Positions 15,949 to 24,805 of a DNA stretch of 64,000 nt are shown piece by piece (position 1 is the first letter of the stretch; each line of letters begins with the position of its first letter). Source of the DNA: Actinacidiphila yanglinensis. GTDB lineage: Bacteria; Actinomycetota; Actinomycetes; Streptomycetales; Streptomycetaceae. The notes under the pieces are model-generated. The model was given only the letters and a program-made list of their open reading frames with translations, had not been told where the DNA came from and made no database searches. The stretch is taken from positions 62,001 to 126,000 of the forward strand of contig NZ_FNVU01000021.1 of assembly GCF_900107965.1 (NCBI RefSeq). Reading direction: 5' to 3'. A program made the translations under genes and the position numbers.

Positions 15949-17358
15949 ATGACCACGTCGCAGCTGGCGAGCCGGAACAGCGCCGTACCGGCCGGGTCCG
16001 AGGGCGGGTCCACGCCGCCCGCCCCCCAGCCCGAGTCCCACCGTCCGCCGAGCCGGGGACGGCCGCGGCTGACCGGGGCGCGCCGGCTGGGCGCGCGCGC
16101 CGTCCTGGCGGTGCTGCTGCTCGCCGCGCTGTGCGCCACCGCGGTGATCGGCGCGGTCACCGTGCGCGGCGACACCTCGCGGCTGCGCACCACCGTCTCC
16201 GACCGCGCCGCCGTGGCCACCCAGTTGAGGTTCGCGCTGGCCGACCTCGACGCCCAGCACGCGGACACCCTCGCCCCCGGCATGTCGGCCGACGGCGGCG
16301 GTGCGGTCGTCGGCAACCAGCTCGAAGCCCTGATCACCGCCCAGCAGCGGCGCGCCCAGGTCAGTGACGCGCTGCGGCGGTTGAGCGGCGACGAGGCCCA
16401 CAGCGATCAGGTCCGCGCACTCCTCGACGGCCTCGGCCACTACGACGACCTCAGCGGCCGTGCCTCCTACGTGGACGAGCAGGCGCCCGACCGCCTGGCC
16501 GGGCATCCCCCGGCGGTCACAGTGGCCTTGAACGCGCAGGCCGGCGCCGTGATGACGCAGGAACTGCTGCCGACCGCCGATCGGTTGGCCTCCGACTACC
16601 AGCGGCAGGCCGACGACGAGGCCACCAAGATGCGTACGGACACCCATCGTTGGGCGCTCGTGGTGGGCCTGCTCGGACTGGTCGCGCTGCTGTTCGTCCT
16701 GTGGTGGCAGCGCGAACTGGCCCGCGACTACCGGCGGTTGCTCAGCCCGCCGCTGGCCGCCGCCACCGCCGCGGTGCTCGCGGTGTGCCTGGCCGGCGTG
16801 TTCGCCCTCACCTCCTGCGCGAGCGCCGTCGACGCCGCCGACCACCAGGGGCTGCGGCCCTGGTCGCGGCTGGCCGAGGCGAGCGCCGTCGCCACGCAGG
16901 CCGCGGCCGCCGAGAGCCGCTGGTTCGTGCAGGGCGACGACCTCGGCAAGGGCGACGCGATCCTGTTCACCACCCTCACCAAGCGCCTGGACACCCTGCT
17001 GTCCCCCGACGGGTACGCGACTCCCGCCGAACGCCCCGCCTACGAGGATGTGCTGACCCGCTACCACCGCTTCCGTGCCGACGACACCGCGCTGCGCCGG
17101 CTGAAGGACGCGGGGAAGACCGACGAGGCCGCGGTGCTGCTCACCACGGTCGGCCGCGGCGACATCGCCTTCGACTTCTGGGACTTCGCGACGACGCTGG
17201 ACGATCTCGCCGGGCAGCAGCTCGACGACTTCGCGGGGCACACCGCCGACGCCCGCGGCGACCTCGGCGGCTGGCCCGCCGTGCCCGCGGGGGCGCTGGG
17301 CGCCGCCGGGCTGCTGGTGCTGCTGGCGATCCGGCCGCGGCTGGCGGAGTACCAGTGA
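15949..17358 (+). CDS. Four-helix membrane protein with two extracellular helical domains
   Basis: A 469-residue protein I cannot assign to a named function. Topology: a Pro-rich cytosolic N-terminus; helix 1 at about 48-70; an external alpha-helical domain of about 150 residues; helices 2 and 3 close together at about 225-242 and 260-282; a second external helical domain of similar size; and helix 4 at about 440-462. Both external domains have heptad-like hydrophobic spacing and resemble bacterial four-helix-bundle sensors. The layout recalls GlnX, the four-helix protein linked to GlnH/PknG signalling in corynebacteria, but no PknG or GlnH gene is adjacent. No kinase or methyl-accepting domain is present, so it would need a partner. 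TAGCGT six bases before ATG suggests a leaderless transcript. Confidence 0.75.
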   Translation: MTTSQLASRNSAVPAGSEGGSTPPAPQPESHRPPSRGRPRLTGARRLGARAVLAVLLLAALCATAVIGAVTVRGDTSRLRTTVSDRAAVATQLRFALADLDAQHADTLAPGMSADGGGAVVGNQLEALITAQQRRAQVSDALRRLSGDEAHSDQVRALLDGLGHYDDLSGRASYVDEQAPDRLAGHPPAVTVALNAQAGAVMTQELLPTADRLASDYQRQADDEATKMRTDTHRWALVVGLLGLVALLFVLWWQRELARDYRRLLSPPLAAATAAVLAVCLAGVFALTSCASAVDAADHQGLRPWSRLAEASAVATQAAAAESRWFVQGDDLGKGDAILFTTLTKRLDTLLSPDGYATPAERPAYEDVLTRYHRFRADDTALRRLKDAGKTDEAAVLLTTVGRGDIAFDFWDFATTLDDLAGQQLDDFAGHTADARGDLGGWPAVPAGALGAAGLLVLLAIRPRLAEYQ

Positions 17359-17575
17359 CGGCCGAGCCCTGAAGCGAGGCGCGGACCGCTCGTCCGGCGC
17401 GGGACCCGGGCCGCCCGCACCCGCCCGCCCCGCCGTCACGGGCGCGGAATGGGGGAGTCGCGCCGCCGGGCGCCCGGCGAACGTATATTGGTTGATCGAA
17501 GCCGTACCGCCTGGGGGGGCACCGAGCGCGATCTCTTTTCCCCCGGCCGTCCTGGACGAGATGAGAGCCCGCCCG

Positions 17576-17977
17576 ATGACCACAGACTCCGCGCCCACCC
17601 CGGAAGGGGATTCGTCCATTCCGGACGAGGTGTGGCAGCAGTTCCTCACCGACAACGAGCGCGACATCCGGGCCTCCGCGCCCAAGGAGCCGTCCGCCCG
17701 CGCCCGGATCGTCGCCCGCCGGCTGCGGGAGCAGGAGGAGCGCGCCGCGGCGCCGGGCGCCAGGCGGCGCTGGGGCCGGCGCGGCTCCGCACCCGCCCCG
17801 GCCGCACCGGCGGCGCACGACACCGCCTGGCGCACCGGCCGCACCGACGAGGGCGACCGGCGGACGCTGCGCCGCAGCAGGGTGCGCGGGATGGTCGCGG
17901 TCGTGGTGCTCGTGGTGGTCCTGCTGATCGTGCTGTCGCCCAGCCACGCGTGGTCGCTGGTCACCGGGAACGGCTGA
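17576..17977 (+). CDS. Small protein with C-terminal membrane anchor
   Basis: A 133-residue protein of unknown function. The N-terminal 35 residues are acidic (IPDEVWQQFLTDNERDIRASAP); a highly charged Arg/Glu-rich segment follows, and a single hydrophobic helix (about residues 104-121) lies close to the C-terminus, leaving a short external tail. It looks like a tail-anchored cytosolic protein. I chose ATG 17576 because GAGATGAGAG precedes it; an in-frame ATG at 17561 is also possible. No domain is recognised. Confidence 0.7.
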   Translation: MTTDSAPTPEGDSSIPDEVWQQFLTDNERDIRASAPKEPSARARIVARRLREQEERAAAPGARRRWGRRGSAPAPAAPAAHDTAWRTGRTDEGDRRTLRRSRVRGMVAVVVLVVVLLIVLSPSHAWSLVTGNG

Positions 17978-18104
17978 CCCCGCACGACCGGCCCCCGCAC
18001 CACCGACCCCGACCGGCCCCGGTCGCGCGGCACCGCCGCCCGGCGCCGTCCAGCAGGCAGCCCGGGCCCGAACGGGCCTGCCGCAGCGGGGCGTTGCGCG
18101 CCGT

Positions 18105-18941
18105 TCAGCCGCCGGCGGGCGGCGCGGGCTCGCCCGCCACGATCAGGTCCGACAGGTGCTCGGCGATCTCCTCGCGCAGCACTTCCGGTATTCCCGCATC
18201 GGTGACCAGCGTGTCGACGTCCTCCAGGGTGGCGAAGGAACTCAGCCCCACCGTGCCCCACTTGGTGTGGTCGGCGATCACCACCACCCGCCGCGCCGAG
18301 CGTACGAACTGCCGGTTGGTCTCGGCCTCCGCGAGGTTCGGCGTGGACAGGCCCGCCTCGACCGAGATGCCGTGCACGCCCAGGAAGAGCAGGTCGAAGT
18401 GGAGTGACTGGATCGCGCGGTCGGCGACCGGGCCGACCAGCGTCTCGGAGAGCGTGCGCATCCCGCCGGTGATCACCACGGTGGCGGCGGCCGAGCCGTG
18501 GTTGCCGCCGGCCAGCCGCTGACCCGACTGGAAGACGTCCGCGACGCGGACGGAGTTGGTCACCACGGTCAGGTCCGGGACTTCGAGCAACTGCTGGGCC
18601 AGGGCGTACGCGGTGGTGCCGCCCGCCAGAGCGATCGCGGCCCCCGGCGGGACCAGCGCCGCCGCCGCGCGCGCGATCGCCTCCTTGGCGCCCAGTTCGA
18701 GACCCGACTTGGCCTCGAACCCCGGCTCGTGGCTGCTCGGTTCGACCACCGGCACCGCACCGCCGTGCACCTTCTCCACCACGCCCTGCCGCGCGAGCGC
18801 GTCCAGGTCGCGGCGGACCGTCATGTCGGAGACGTTCAGCCGCCGGGTCAACTCGTTGACCCGCACCCCGCCGCGCCGCCGGACCTCGTCCAGGATCAGG
18901 GCCCGTCGCTGTTCCGCGAGGAGGTTCTGGTTGTCGCTCAC
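18105..18941 (-). CDS. DeoR family transcriptional repressor
   Basis: A 278-residue sugar-metabolism type repressor. The N-terminal DeoR helix-turn-helix is intact (VRVNELTRRLNVSDMTVRRD, about residues 24-43, then LARQGVVEKVHGGA). The C-terminal sensor domain, related to ribose-5-phosphate isomerase, has the phosphosugar-binding pattern ALAGGTTAYALAQ and VVTNS, with LFLGVHGIS further on. DeoR proteins usually respond to phosphorylated sugars. No sugar catabolic gene is next to it; the divergent neighbour is a large membrane protein. GTG 18941 (giving SDNQNLLAEQRRA) is preferred over ATG 18953 because related proteins begin there. Confidence 0.9.
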   Translation of the reverse strand: MSDNQNLLAEQRRALILDEVRRRGGVRVNELTRRLNVSDMTVRRDLDALARQGVVEKVHGGAVPVVEPSSHEPGFEAKSGLELGAKEAIARAAAALVPPGAAIALAGGTTAYALAQQLLEVPDLTVVTNSVRVADVFQSGQRLAGGNHGSAAATVVITGGMRTLSETLVGPVADRAIQSLHFDLLFLGVHGISVEAGLSTPNLAEAETNRQFVRSARRVVVIADHTKWGTVGLSSFATLEDVDTLVTDAGIPEVLREEIAEHLSDLIVAGEPAPPAGG

Positions 18942-19167
18942 CCGTGACCCCATCCCGTCCGTGTCGTTGTCCAGTACGCCGACCGTCGAAGTGCTGCGGT
19001 CATCCTTCCACGTGGGACACCGCCGCGGATACGAAGGACCGCCCCCGGAGATCACGGCGACCGCTGACGGTCACGATTGCGGCACGGCCGGTGCACCGAT
19101 GTCTGACGCGTCCCCGGGGCGGGCACCACCCCACGCACCGCGGACAGCACAAGGAACGGGGGCTCCC

Positions 19168-21492
19168 GTGGCCGTGAAACCCCGACCCGCGCCGGCGACC
19201 GCGCCCGTACCCGCCCAGGCCGTCCCCGACGCCTCACCGCAGATCGCCCTGGAACTGCTCGTGCACGGCGTCGGCGGCGCCACTCCCGAGCAGATGCTCG
19301 ACGACCCCAGAACGGTCTGCGTGGCCGGCGACGACACCGCCGGCATCCACCGGCGCGCGCGGGACGCCGACGCCGAGCGCCACCCCGAGCGCTACCGCGA
19401 CGCCCCCGTGCCCGAGGCGTACTGCTGGTCCAACCTCACCTCCGGGGACTCCTCCCGCGCCCTGTGGCTGCTGCTCCTGCCGTTCATGGTCGCCAACCTC
19501 GCGCACTGGATGCGCCCGCCCTCGGCCCGCACCCGGCTGGCGCGCGGCTACGAGGTCACCGTCCGGATCCTCGCCCTGACCCTCACGGTGCTGCTGGTCG
19601 CCGCCGCGTGCGAGGTCGCGCTCGACATAGTGGCCTGGCAGTGCGCGGGCCACGCCGGATGCAGCCGCGGCAAGTCCTGGCTCGGCTTCGCCGCCGCCAC
19701 CCGGCACGGCTGGTGGAGCCAGCCCGGCCGGCGCCTGGCACTGGCGGCGTCGGTGCCGTTCGCGCTCACCGCTCTGCTGTGGTGGCTGTCCCACCGCACC
19801 TGGTACGCCTACGAGTCGCAGCGCCCGGACGTCCCGAGCACCCCGGCCCCCGCGCAGCCGGCGCCGGGCACGCCCGCGATGGCGCTGCCCGGGTTCTGGT
19901 ACGGGCGCAGGTCGGTCGCCGTGCTGCGCGCGGCCCACACCTCGGCCGGGCTGCTCACCGTCTGCGCCGCCCTCACCGTGCCCGCGCTGCGCTACGACAC
20001 CGGCCGTCCCGGGCTGCTGCTGCCGGTGCTGGGCTGGACGCTGGCCGGCGTGCTCGCGGTGTTCGCCGTCACCGCATGCGTCGTGGTGGCCCGCGCGGAC
20101 CGCAGCGAGAGCGGGCTCGACGACACGTCCGGCCCGGCGGTCGCCCGCGTGCTGCTGGCCGGTTCCACCGCGCTGCCGGTCGCCGCCGTGCTCTACGGCG
20201 CCTGGAGCCGCCCTGGTTGGGCCTCCCACGGCCGGCTGCCGTCCACCCAGGCGTTCTCCGCGATCACCGTGGGGCAGGGCGCGCTGATCGCGGTCCTGGC
20301 CGTCGCCGCGGTGCTGCTGCAGAGGCGCCGCCCGCCGGAGTTCGCCGGTGCCCCCGTCGCGATGCACGGCCTGGCCGGCCCCGCCGTCGCGCTGCTCGGC
20401 TGCGTGCTCGGCGGGGTGATGAGCGGCGGCGTCGCCCAGCGCACCGCCGACTGGCTGGACCGCGGCGGCACCCCGGGCCGGTCCGGCAGCCCGCTGACCG
20501 GGCCGCCGGCGGTGCTGAGCTGGGAGGCGTCGGTGATCCCGGCCGCCCTGCTGCTGATCCTGATGGTGGCCGCGGGCGCCCTCTGGCGGTTGCGCCGGCG
20601 GCAGGCCGGGCTGTGCGCCGAGGTCGACGCGATGTACCCCGGCAAGCGGCACGACCGCTCCCGGACCCGGCGGATCGCCGGGGTGATCGCCCGGGCCGGG
20701 CTCACCGACAGCGCCCCGGCGCTGGTCGCGGTGGTGGGTGCGGCGGCGTTCGCGCTCGGCGCGGGCGCGGTCGCCGGGGCCTGGGCGGGCGCCGGCACCC
20801 CGGGCGAGGCGGCGCGGCACGCGCCGGCCGCGGTGTCCGCGCTCGCCGACACCGCGCAGTCGCTGGGCTCGTGGCTGGTGGGCGCCGGCTTCGTCGCGCT
20901 CGTCACGGTCGGCCGCCGCGCCTACCGGGACACCTCCGCCCGCCGCACCGTCGGCATCCTGTGGGACGTCGGCACGTTCTGGCCGCGCGCCGCGCACCCC
21001 TTCGCGCCGCCCTGCTACGCCGAGCGTGCGGTGCCGGACCTGACCTGGCGGATGGCCACCTGGACGCGGGCCACCGGCGGGCGGATCGTGCTGTCCGGGC
21101 ACTCGCAGGGCAGCGTGCTGTCGGCAGCCGCGGTGTGGCAGCTCGAACCCGCCACCCGCTCCCGCGTCGCCCTGCTCACCTACGGCTGCCCGCTCGCCCG
21201 GCTCTACGGCCGCTGGTTCCCGGCGCACTTCGCGCCCACCAGGCTGCGCGACCTGCACGGCGACATGCGGACCTGGTGCAACCTGTGGCGCCGGACCGAC
21301 CCCATCGGCGGCCCGGTCGGTGTGTCCCCGGGCGCCCCCGTCGACGTCGGCCCGCTGCTCGACCCCGCGGCGTACGGTCGCGACGCGCGCCACCCGCTGC
21401 CCGAACCCGTCCTGGGGCACTCCCACTTCCAGGCGGATCCGGCGTTCGCCGAGCAGCGCGCGGAGTTGCTGGCGCGGCTGCGGCGCCCCTGA
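19168..21492 (+). CDS. Large polytopic membrane protein with a GHSQG lipase-like motif
   Basis: A 774-residue protein, not assigned to a characterised family. It starts with a soluble segment containing IALELLVHGVGGATPEQML, an oxyanion-type HGVGG motif of alpha/beta hydrolases. About eight to ten hydrophobic helices span residues 95-610. A soluble C-terminal region contains GRIVLSGHSQGSVLSAAAVWQL (Ser in GHSQGS), with a possible late His in GHSHFQADPAF. Thus a hydrolase fold seems split by a membrane insertion. It may act on a lipid or membrane-bound ester. I prefer GTG 19168, which follows AAGGAACGGGG; ATG 19099 is an alternative. It ends at a strong hairpin shared with the convergent ATPase gene. 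Confidence 0.75.
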   Translation: MAVKPRPAPATAPVPAQAVPDASPQIALELLVHGVGGATPEQMLDDPRTVCVAGDDTAGIHRRARDADAERHPERYRDAPVPEAYCWSNLTSGDSSRALWLLLLPFMVANLAHWMRPPSARTRLARGYEVTVRILALTLTVLLVAAACEVALDIVAWQCAGHAGCSRGKSWLGFAAATRHGWWSQPGRRLALAASVPFALTALLWWLSHRTWYAYESQRPDVPSTPAPAQPAPGTPAMALPGFWYGRRSVAVLRAAHTSAGLLTVCAALTVPALRYDTGRPGLLLPVLGWTLAGVLAVFAVTACVVVARADRSESGLDDTSGPAVARVLLAGSTALPVAAVLYGAWSRPGWASHGRLPSTQAFSAITVGQGALIAVLAVAAVLLQRRRPPEFAGAPVAMHGLAGPAVALLGCVLGGVMSGGVAQRTADWLDRGGTPGRSGSPLTGPPAVLSWEASVIPAALLLILMVAAGALWRLRRRQAGLCAEVDAMYPGKRHDRSRTRRIAGVIARAGLTDSAPALVAVVGAAAFALGAGAVAGAWAGAGTPGEAARHAPAAVSALADTAQSLGSWLVGAGFVALVTVGRRAYRDTSARRTVGILWDVGTFWPRAAHPFAPPCYAERAVPDLTWRMATWTRATGGRIVLSGHSQGSVLSAAAVWQLEPATRSRVALLTYGCPLARLYGRWFPAHFAPTRLRDLHGDMRTWCNLWRRTDPIGGPVGVSPGAPVDVGPLLDPAAYGRDARHPLPEPVLGHSHFQADPAFAEQRAELLARLRRP

Positions 21493-21504
21493 CCCGGCAG
21501 GCGG

Positions 21505-21528
21505 CCCGCCCGCACGGTCGCGGGCGGG
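21505..21528. terminator. Hairpin terminator between convergent genes
   Basis: CCCGCCCGC / GCGGGCGGG, a perfect 9-bp stem with loop ACGGTC. A second palindrome GGGCGGCGCGCCGCCC overlaps its right arm. Confidence 0.7.
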
Positions 21529-21550
21529 CGGCGCGCCGCCCGCCGCACCG

Positions 21551-24016
21551 CTACGTCAGGTTGGGCAGGTCCTCCGGGTAGAGGAGTTGCAGCTCGTCGT
21601 GGGTCGGCTCGTCGACGTGGGCCATGCGTACGGCGTGCCGCTCCACCATCCCCTCGAAGGTCTGCCGCGCGGTGCGCCCGTTGCCGAACGCGGGCCCCTT
21701 CGGGATCGCGGTGAAGTACTTCAGCAGCGCCTCGGCGGTGTCGTCGCCGAGCTGGTACTCGTGCTCGGTGGTCTGTGCCTCCACGATCCGCAGCAGCTCG
21801 TCCGGCGTGTAGTCGCCGAAGGTGATGGTGCGGGAGAAGCGGGACGCCACACCAGGGTTGGAGGCGAGGAATCGCTCCATCTCGGCGGTGTAGCCGGCCA
21901 CGATCACCACGACGGCCTCGCGGTGGTCCTCCATGAGCTTCACCAGGGTGTCGATCGCCTCGCGCCCGAAGTCGCGGCCGGCGTCCTCCGGCGCGAGGGC
22001 GTACGCCTCGTCGATGAACAGCACCCCGCCGCGTGCCCGGTCGAACGCCTCCTGCGTGCGGATCGCGGTCGATCCGATGTGCTCGCCGACCAGGTCCACG
22101 CGCGCGACCTCCACCAGGTGCCCGCGCTCCAGCACGCCGAGGGAGGCCAGGATCTCGCCGTACAGCCGCGCCACGGTGGTCTTGCCGGTACCGGGGGAGC
22201 CGGTGAAGACGAGGTGGCGGCGCGGCGAGGGCGCCTTGAGCCCGGCCTTCTCCCGCCGCCGGCCCACCGAGATGAGGTCGATCAGGGTCCGCACCTCGCG
22301 CTTGACGCCGTCCAGGCCGACCAGCGAGTCCAGGTCCCCGAGCACGGCGTCGCTCTCCCGGGCGGTCACGCGGACCTGCGCCTCCTGCGGCTGGTCGGCG
22401 GGCCGCTGCGCGGGGACGCCGCCCAGCAGGCCGAACGACTGCGCGGCGGCGCTCTGCTGCCGGGCCGGCGTGGTCTCCGCCCCCGTGGCGCCCGCCGTAC
22501 CCGACGCGCCCGCGAGGGGGCCGGCCGGTACCGGTTCGGGCATGTCCTCGGTGGCCGCCCGGTCGCTGGTGCAGTCCTCGGTGATCGGGCCCGGCTCGGC
22601 GAACTCGTAGCCGCCGCGGGCGCAGCGCTCGGTACGGCAGCGGGTCAGGGTGGAGCGGCAGCCGTCGATGACGTGGAAGCCGAAGCCCCGGCTGCCGATC
22701 ACCCGGCACCCGGTGAACGCGCCGCGCCCGCCCGCGGACACGTACACGCCCGCCTCGCCCGGGTTGGTCACGGTGCAGCGCTCCAGCGCCGGGTCGGCGC
22801 CCTTGGTGACGATCACCCCGGTCGCCGCGTCGTCGATGGTGACCTGGGCGAGGGTGCCGCCGCTGCCGTGGTCGCGGAACCACGCACCGGTGGCGGCGTC
22901 CTTGATCCGGCAGTCGTCGAGCTGCACGCTGGCGCCGTCGCTCACCGAGACCGCGGTGTTGCGGATCTGCGCGAAGTCGCTGTCGACCACGTCCGCGCGG
23001 GAGCCGCGGTCCAGGACGAACAGCGCGTCCGGCACGTCGTGCACGCGGCAGGAGTCCAGTATGGCGACCGCGCCGTCGCTCACCCACACCGCCGGGTAGT
23101 CGCCGGTGCTGTCATGTATCTCGCACTGGTTGGCGTCCGCGCGGGTGCCGGGGTCCCAGACGGACAGCCCGTTGCGGCCGAAGCCGCGCACCGAGCAGCG
23201 GGTGAGCGTCAGCACCGAACGGGCCCGCAGGTCGACGGCGTTCTCCGGGATGTCGTGGATGTCGCAGTCGGCCATGGCGAGCACCGCGTCGGTGTCCAGG
23301 GTGATGCCGTCGCCGGTGGTGCGGTGCACCTGGCAGTCGGTGAACTGCCCGGTGCCGCGGGCGGACAGCTGCACGCCGGTGCCGCGCACCTCGAACACCT
23401 CGCAGCTGACCGCCTCCAGCGAGCTGCCCTCACCGGTGACCGACATCCCGGCACCGGAGGTGTGGTGGATCCGGCAGCGCTCCAGCCGGGGCCCGGCGCC
23501 GCCGCGCACCGCGAAGCCGCTCTGCCCCGCGGCGACGACCTCGCACTCCTCGAACAGGCCGCCCGCGCCGTCCAGGACGCTCACGCCCATGCCGGCGGGG
23601 TTGTCCACGGTGCAGCGGCGCACCGTCGGGCGGGCGCCGTCGCGCACCTCCAGGCCCACCGCCGAGCGGGTGTTGATCCGCACGCCCGACAGCTCGGGGG
23701 TGCCCTCCTCCACCAGCAGCGCGGCCGAGGTGACGTCCTGGCACTCGATCAGCACGTCGTGCACCGTCGCCGCGCCCCGCAGGGTCAGGGCGACCCCCGA
23801 GGCGGGTGCGAGCCGCACGGTGCCGGGCCCGTCCGCACACCGCACCGTCACGGCGCGGTCGATCAGCAGGTTCTCCCGGTAGGTGCCGGGACTCACCGAG
23901 AGCACGTCACCGTCACTCGCCGCTTCCAGCGCGGCGGCGAGTGTCTCGTACTCACCTGTGCGGCGGCGCCACCGAGAACTGCTCGGGTTGGTCACCTGCA
24001 CCACGCCATGTGCCAT
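21551..24016 (-). CDS. Right-handed beta-helix repeat protein fused to a CbxX/CfqX-type AAA ATPase
   Basis: An 821-residue fusion. Residues 20-55 carry the NosD/pectin-lyase entry motif (ETLAAALEAASDGDVLSVSP then GTYREN). Residues 55-490 are about 17 coils of 22-24 residues, each ending in a pattern like D-C-x-V/I-H and G-V-x-V, forming a beta solenoid. A Gly/Ala/Pro linker (490-545) leads to the AAA domain: Walker A GSPGTGKTT near 603, Walker B GVLFIDEAYAL near 661, and sensor/arginine region NPGVASRFSRTI. The AAA part is closest to the SpoVK/CbxX group, which also includes EccA of type VII secretion. No signal peptide, so it is cytosolic. The job is unknown; the solenoid may be the substrate- or assembly-recognising part. 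Confidence 0.88.
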   Translation of the reverse strand: MAHGVVQVTNPSSSRWRRRTGEYETLAAALEAASDGDVLSVSPGTYRENLLIDRAVTVRCADGPGTVRLAPASGVALTLRGAATVHDVLIECQDVTSAALLVEEGTPELSGVRINTRSAVGLEVRDGARPTVRRCTVDNPAGMGVSVLDGAGGLFEECEVVAAGQSGFAVRGGAGPRLERCRIHHTSGAGMSVTGEGSSLEAVSCEVFEVRGTGVQLSARGTGQFTDCQVHRTTGDGITLDTDAVLAMADCDIHDIPENAVDLRARSVLTLTRCSVRGFGRNGLSVWDPGTRADANQCEIHDSTGDYPAVWVSDGAVAILDSCRVHDVPDALFVLDRGSRADVVDSDFAQIRNTAVSVSDGASVQLDDCRIKDAATGAWFRDHGSGGTLAQVTIDDAATGVIVTKGADPALERCTVTNPGEAGVYVSAGGRGAFTGCRVIGSRGFGFHVIDGCRSTLTRCRTERCARGGYEFAEPGPITEDCTSDRAATEDMPEPVPAGPLAGASGTAGATGAETTPARQQSAAAQSFGLLGGVPAQRPADQPQEAQVRVTARESDAVLGDLDSLVGLDGVKREVRTLIDLISVGRRREKAGLKAPSPRRHLVFTGSPGTGKTTVARLYGEILASLGVLERGHLVEVARVDLVGEHIGSTAIRTQEAFDRARGGVLFIDEAYALAPEDAGRDFGREAIDTLVKLMEDHREAVVVIVAGYTAEMERFLASNPGVASRFSRTITFGDYTPDELLRIVEAQTTEHEYQLGDDTAEALLKYFTAIPKGPAFGNGRTARQTFEGMVERHAVRMAHVDEPTHDELQLLYPEDLPNLT

Positions 24017-24132
24017 CGGGCTGCTCAGCCCCCACCTCTTGCGTCGGCCGACCGGGGATCAACCGTAGCGTGCGCGGAGGCATGCTGGTGACGCGTGGCG
24101 GGCTGCCGTGGACCCGGGAAAGCGCCGGACGG

Positions 24133-24711
24133 TCAACCCCCGGCGCCGGCGCGGCCCCAATCCTGGTCCACCCGGGCCCACTCGCGCTCCCAGGAGTCCA
24201 TCCGACGCAGCATCAGACGCCACATCAGCAACTGGCGGGATATCACCAGCAGTCCGGCCGCGGCCGATCCGACCGCGACACCGGCCAGGACCGCGTGGGT
24301 GGTGGCGGTGACGGTGTCGAGCGGCGGCGGCACCAGGGTGCCCTTGTGGTCCGTCCAGAGGCTGATCCGGCCGCGCTGCCAGACCTCGAGGTCGGAGGAG
24401 ACCGTGGCGGTGTGCACGCTGTGGTCGGGCGCGGTCCAGCGCAGCACCTCGGCGGGGCGGGTCGCCGAGCCGGAGTCCTTGGGATGGGCGAGGGTCGCCG
24501 ACACCAGGGTGCGCTGGGCGTGCTCGGTGGCCACTTCGTGCCGCAGGGTGCGGTCCACCGACCGCTCCGCCCACCAGCCGAGCAGCGGCAGCGCGCAGAA
24601 CAGGGCGGCGGTCACCAGTGCCAGCCACGACTCGACCACGTCGGTGCGCCGGCGCAGCGGATTGCGCCGCCACCGCCAGCCGCGCCTCGTGAGCCTCTTG
24701 CGACCCCTCAT
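24133..24711 (-). CDS. Rv1733c-like membrane protein
   Basis: A 192-residue membrane protein with a basic N-terminus (RGRKRLTRRGWRWRRNPLRRR), a first transmembrane helix at about 30-48, an external domain of about 85 residues, and a second helix at about 137-158. This two-helix layout with the NPLRR-D motif before helix 1 is typical of the Rv1733c family, widespread in Streptomyces and mycobacteria and without a known function. The 116-bp gap to the solenoid-ATPase gene downstream on the same strand makes co-transcription possible. ATG 24711 follows GAAGGGGG. Confidence 0.82.
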   Translation of the reverse strand: MRGRKRLTRRGWRWRRNPLRRRTDVVESWLALVTAALFCALPLLGWWAERSVDRTLRHEVATEHAQRTLVSATLAHPKDSGSATRPAEVLRWTAPDHSVHTATVSSDLEVWQRGRISLWTDHKGTLVPPPLDTVTATTHAVLAGVAVGSAAAGLLVISRQLLMWRLMLRRMDSWEREWARVDQDWGRAGAGG

Positions 24712-24805
24712 CGACGGCCACCCCCTTCACACCCATCAACTACCGCAACCGGTGCGATTCATGCACGGCCCGCCCGCGGGGGGCGCGGACGGGTGAGCGG
24801 AATCA

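Noticed and set aside
19234..21426. 730-residue minus-strand frame
   Set aside because: Antisense of the membrane protein gene with GHSQG. Only low-complexity Arg/Gly/Ala sequence.
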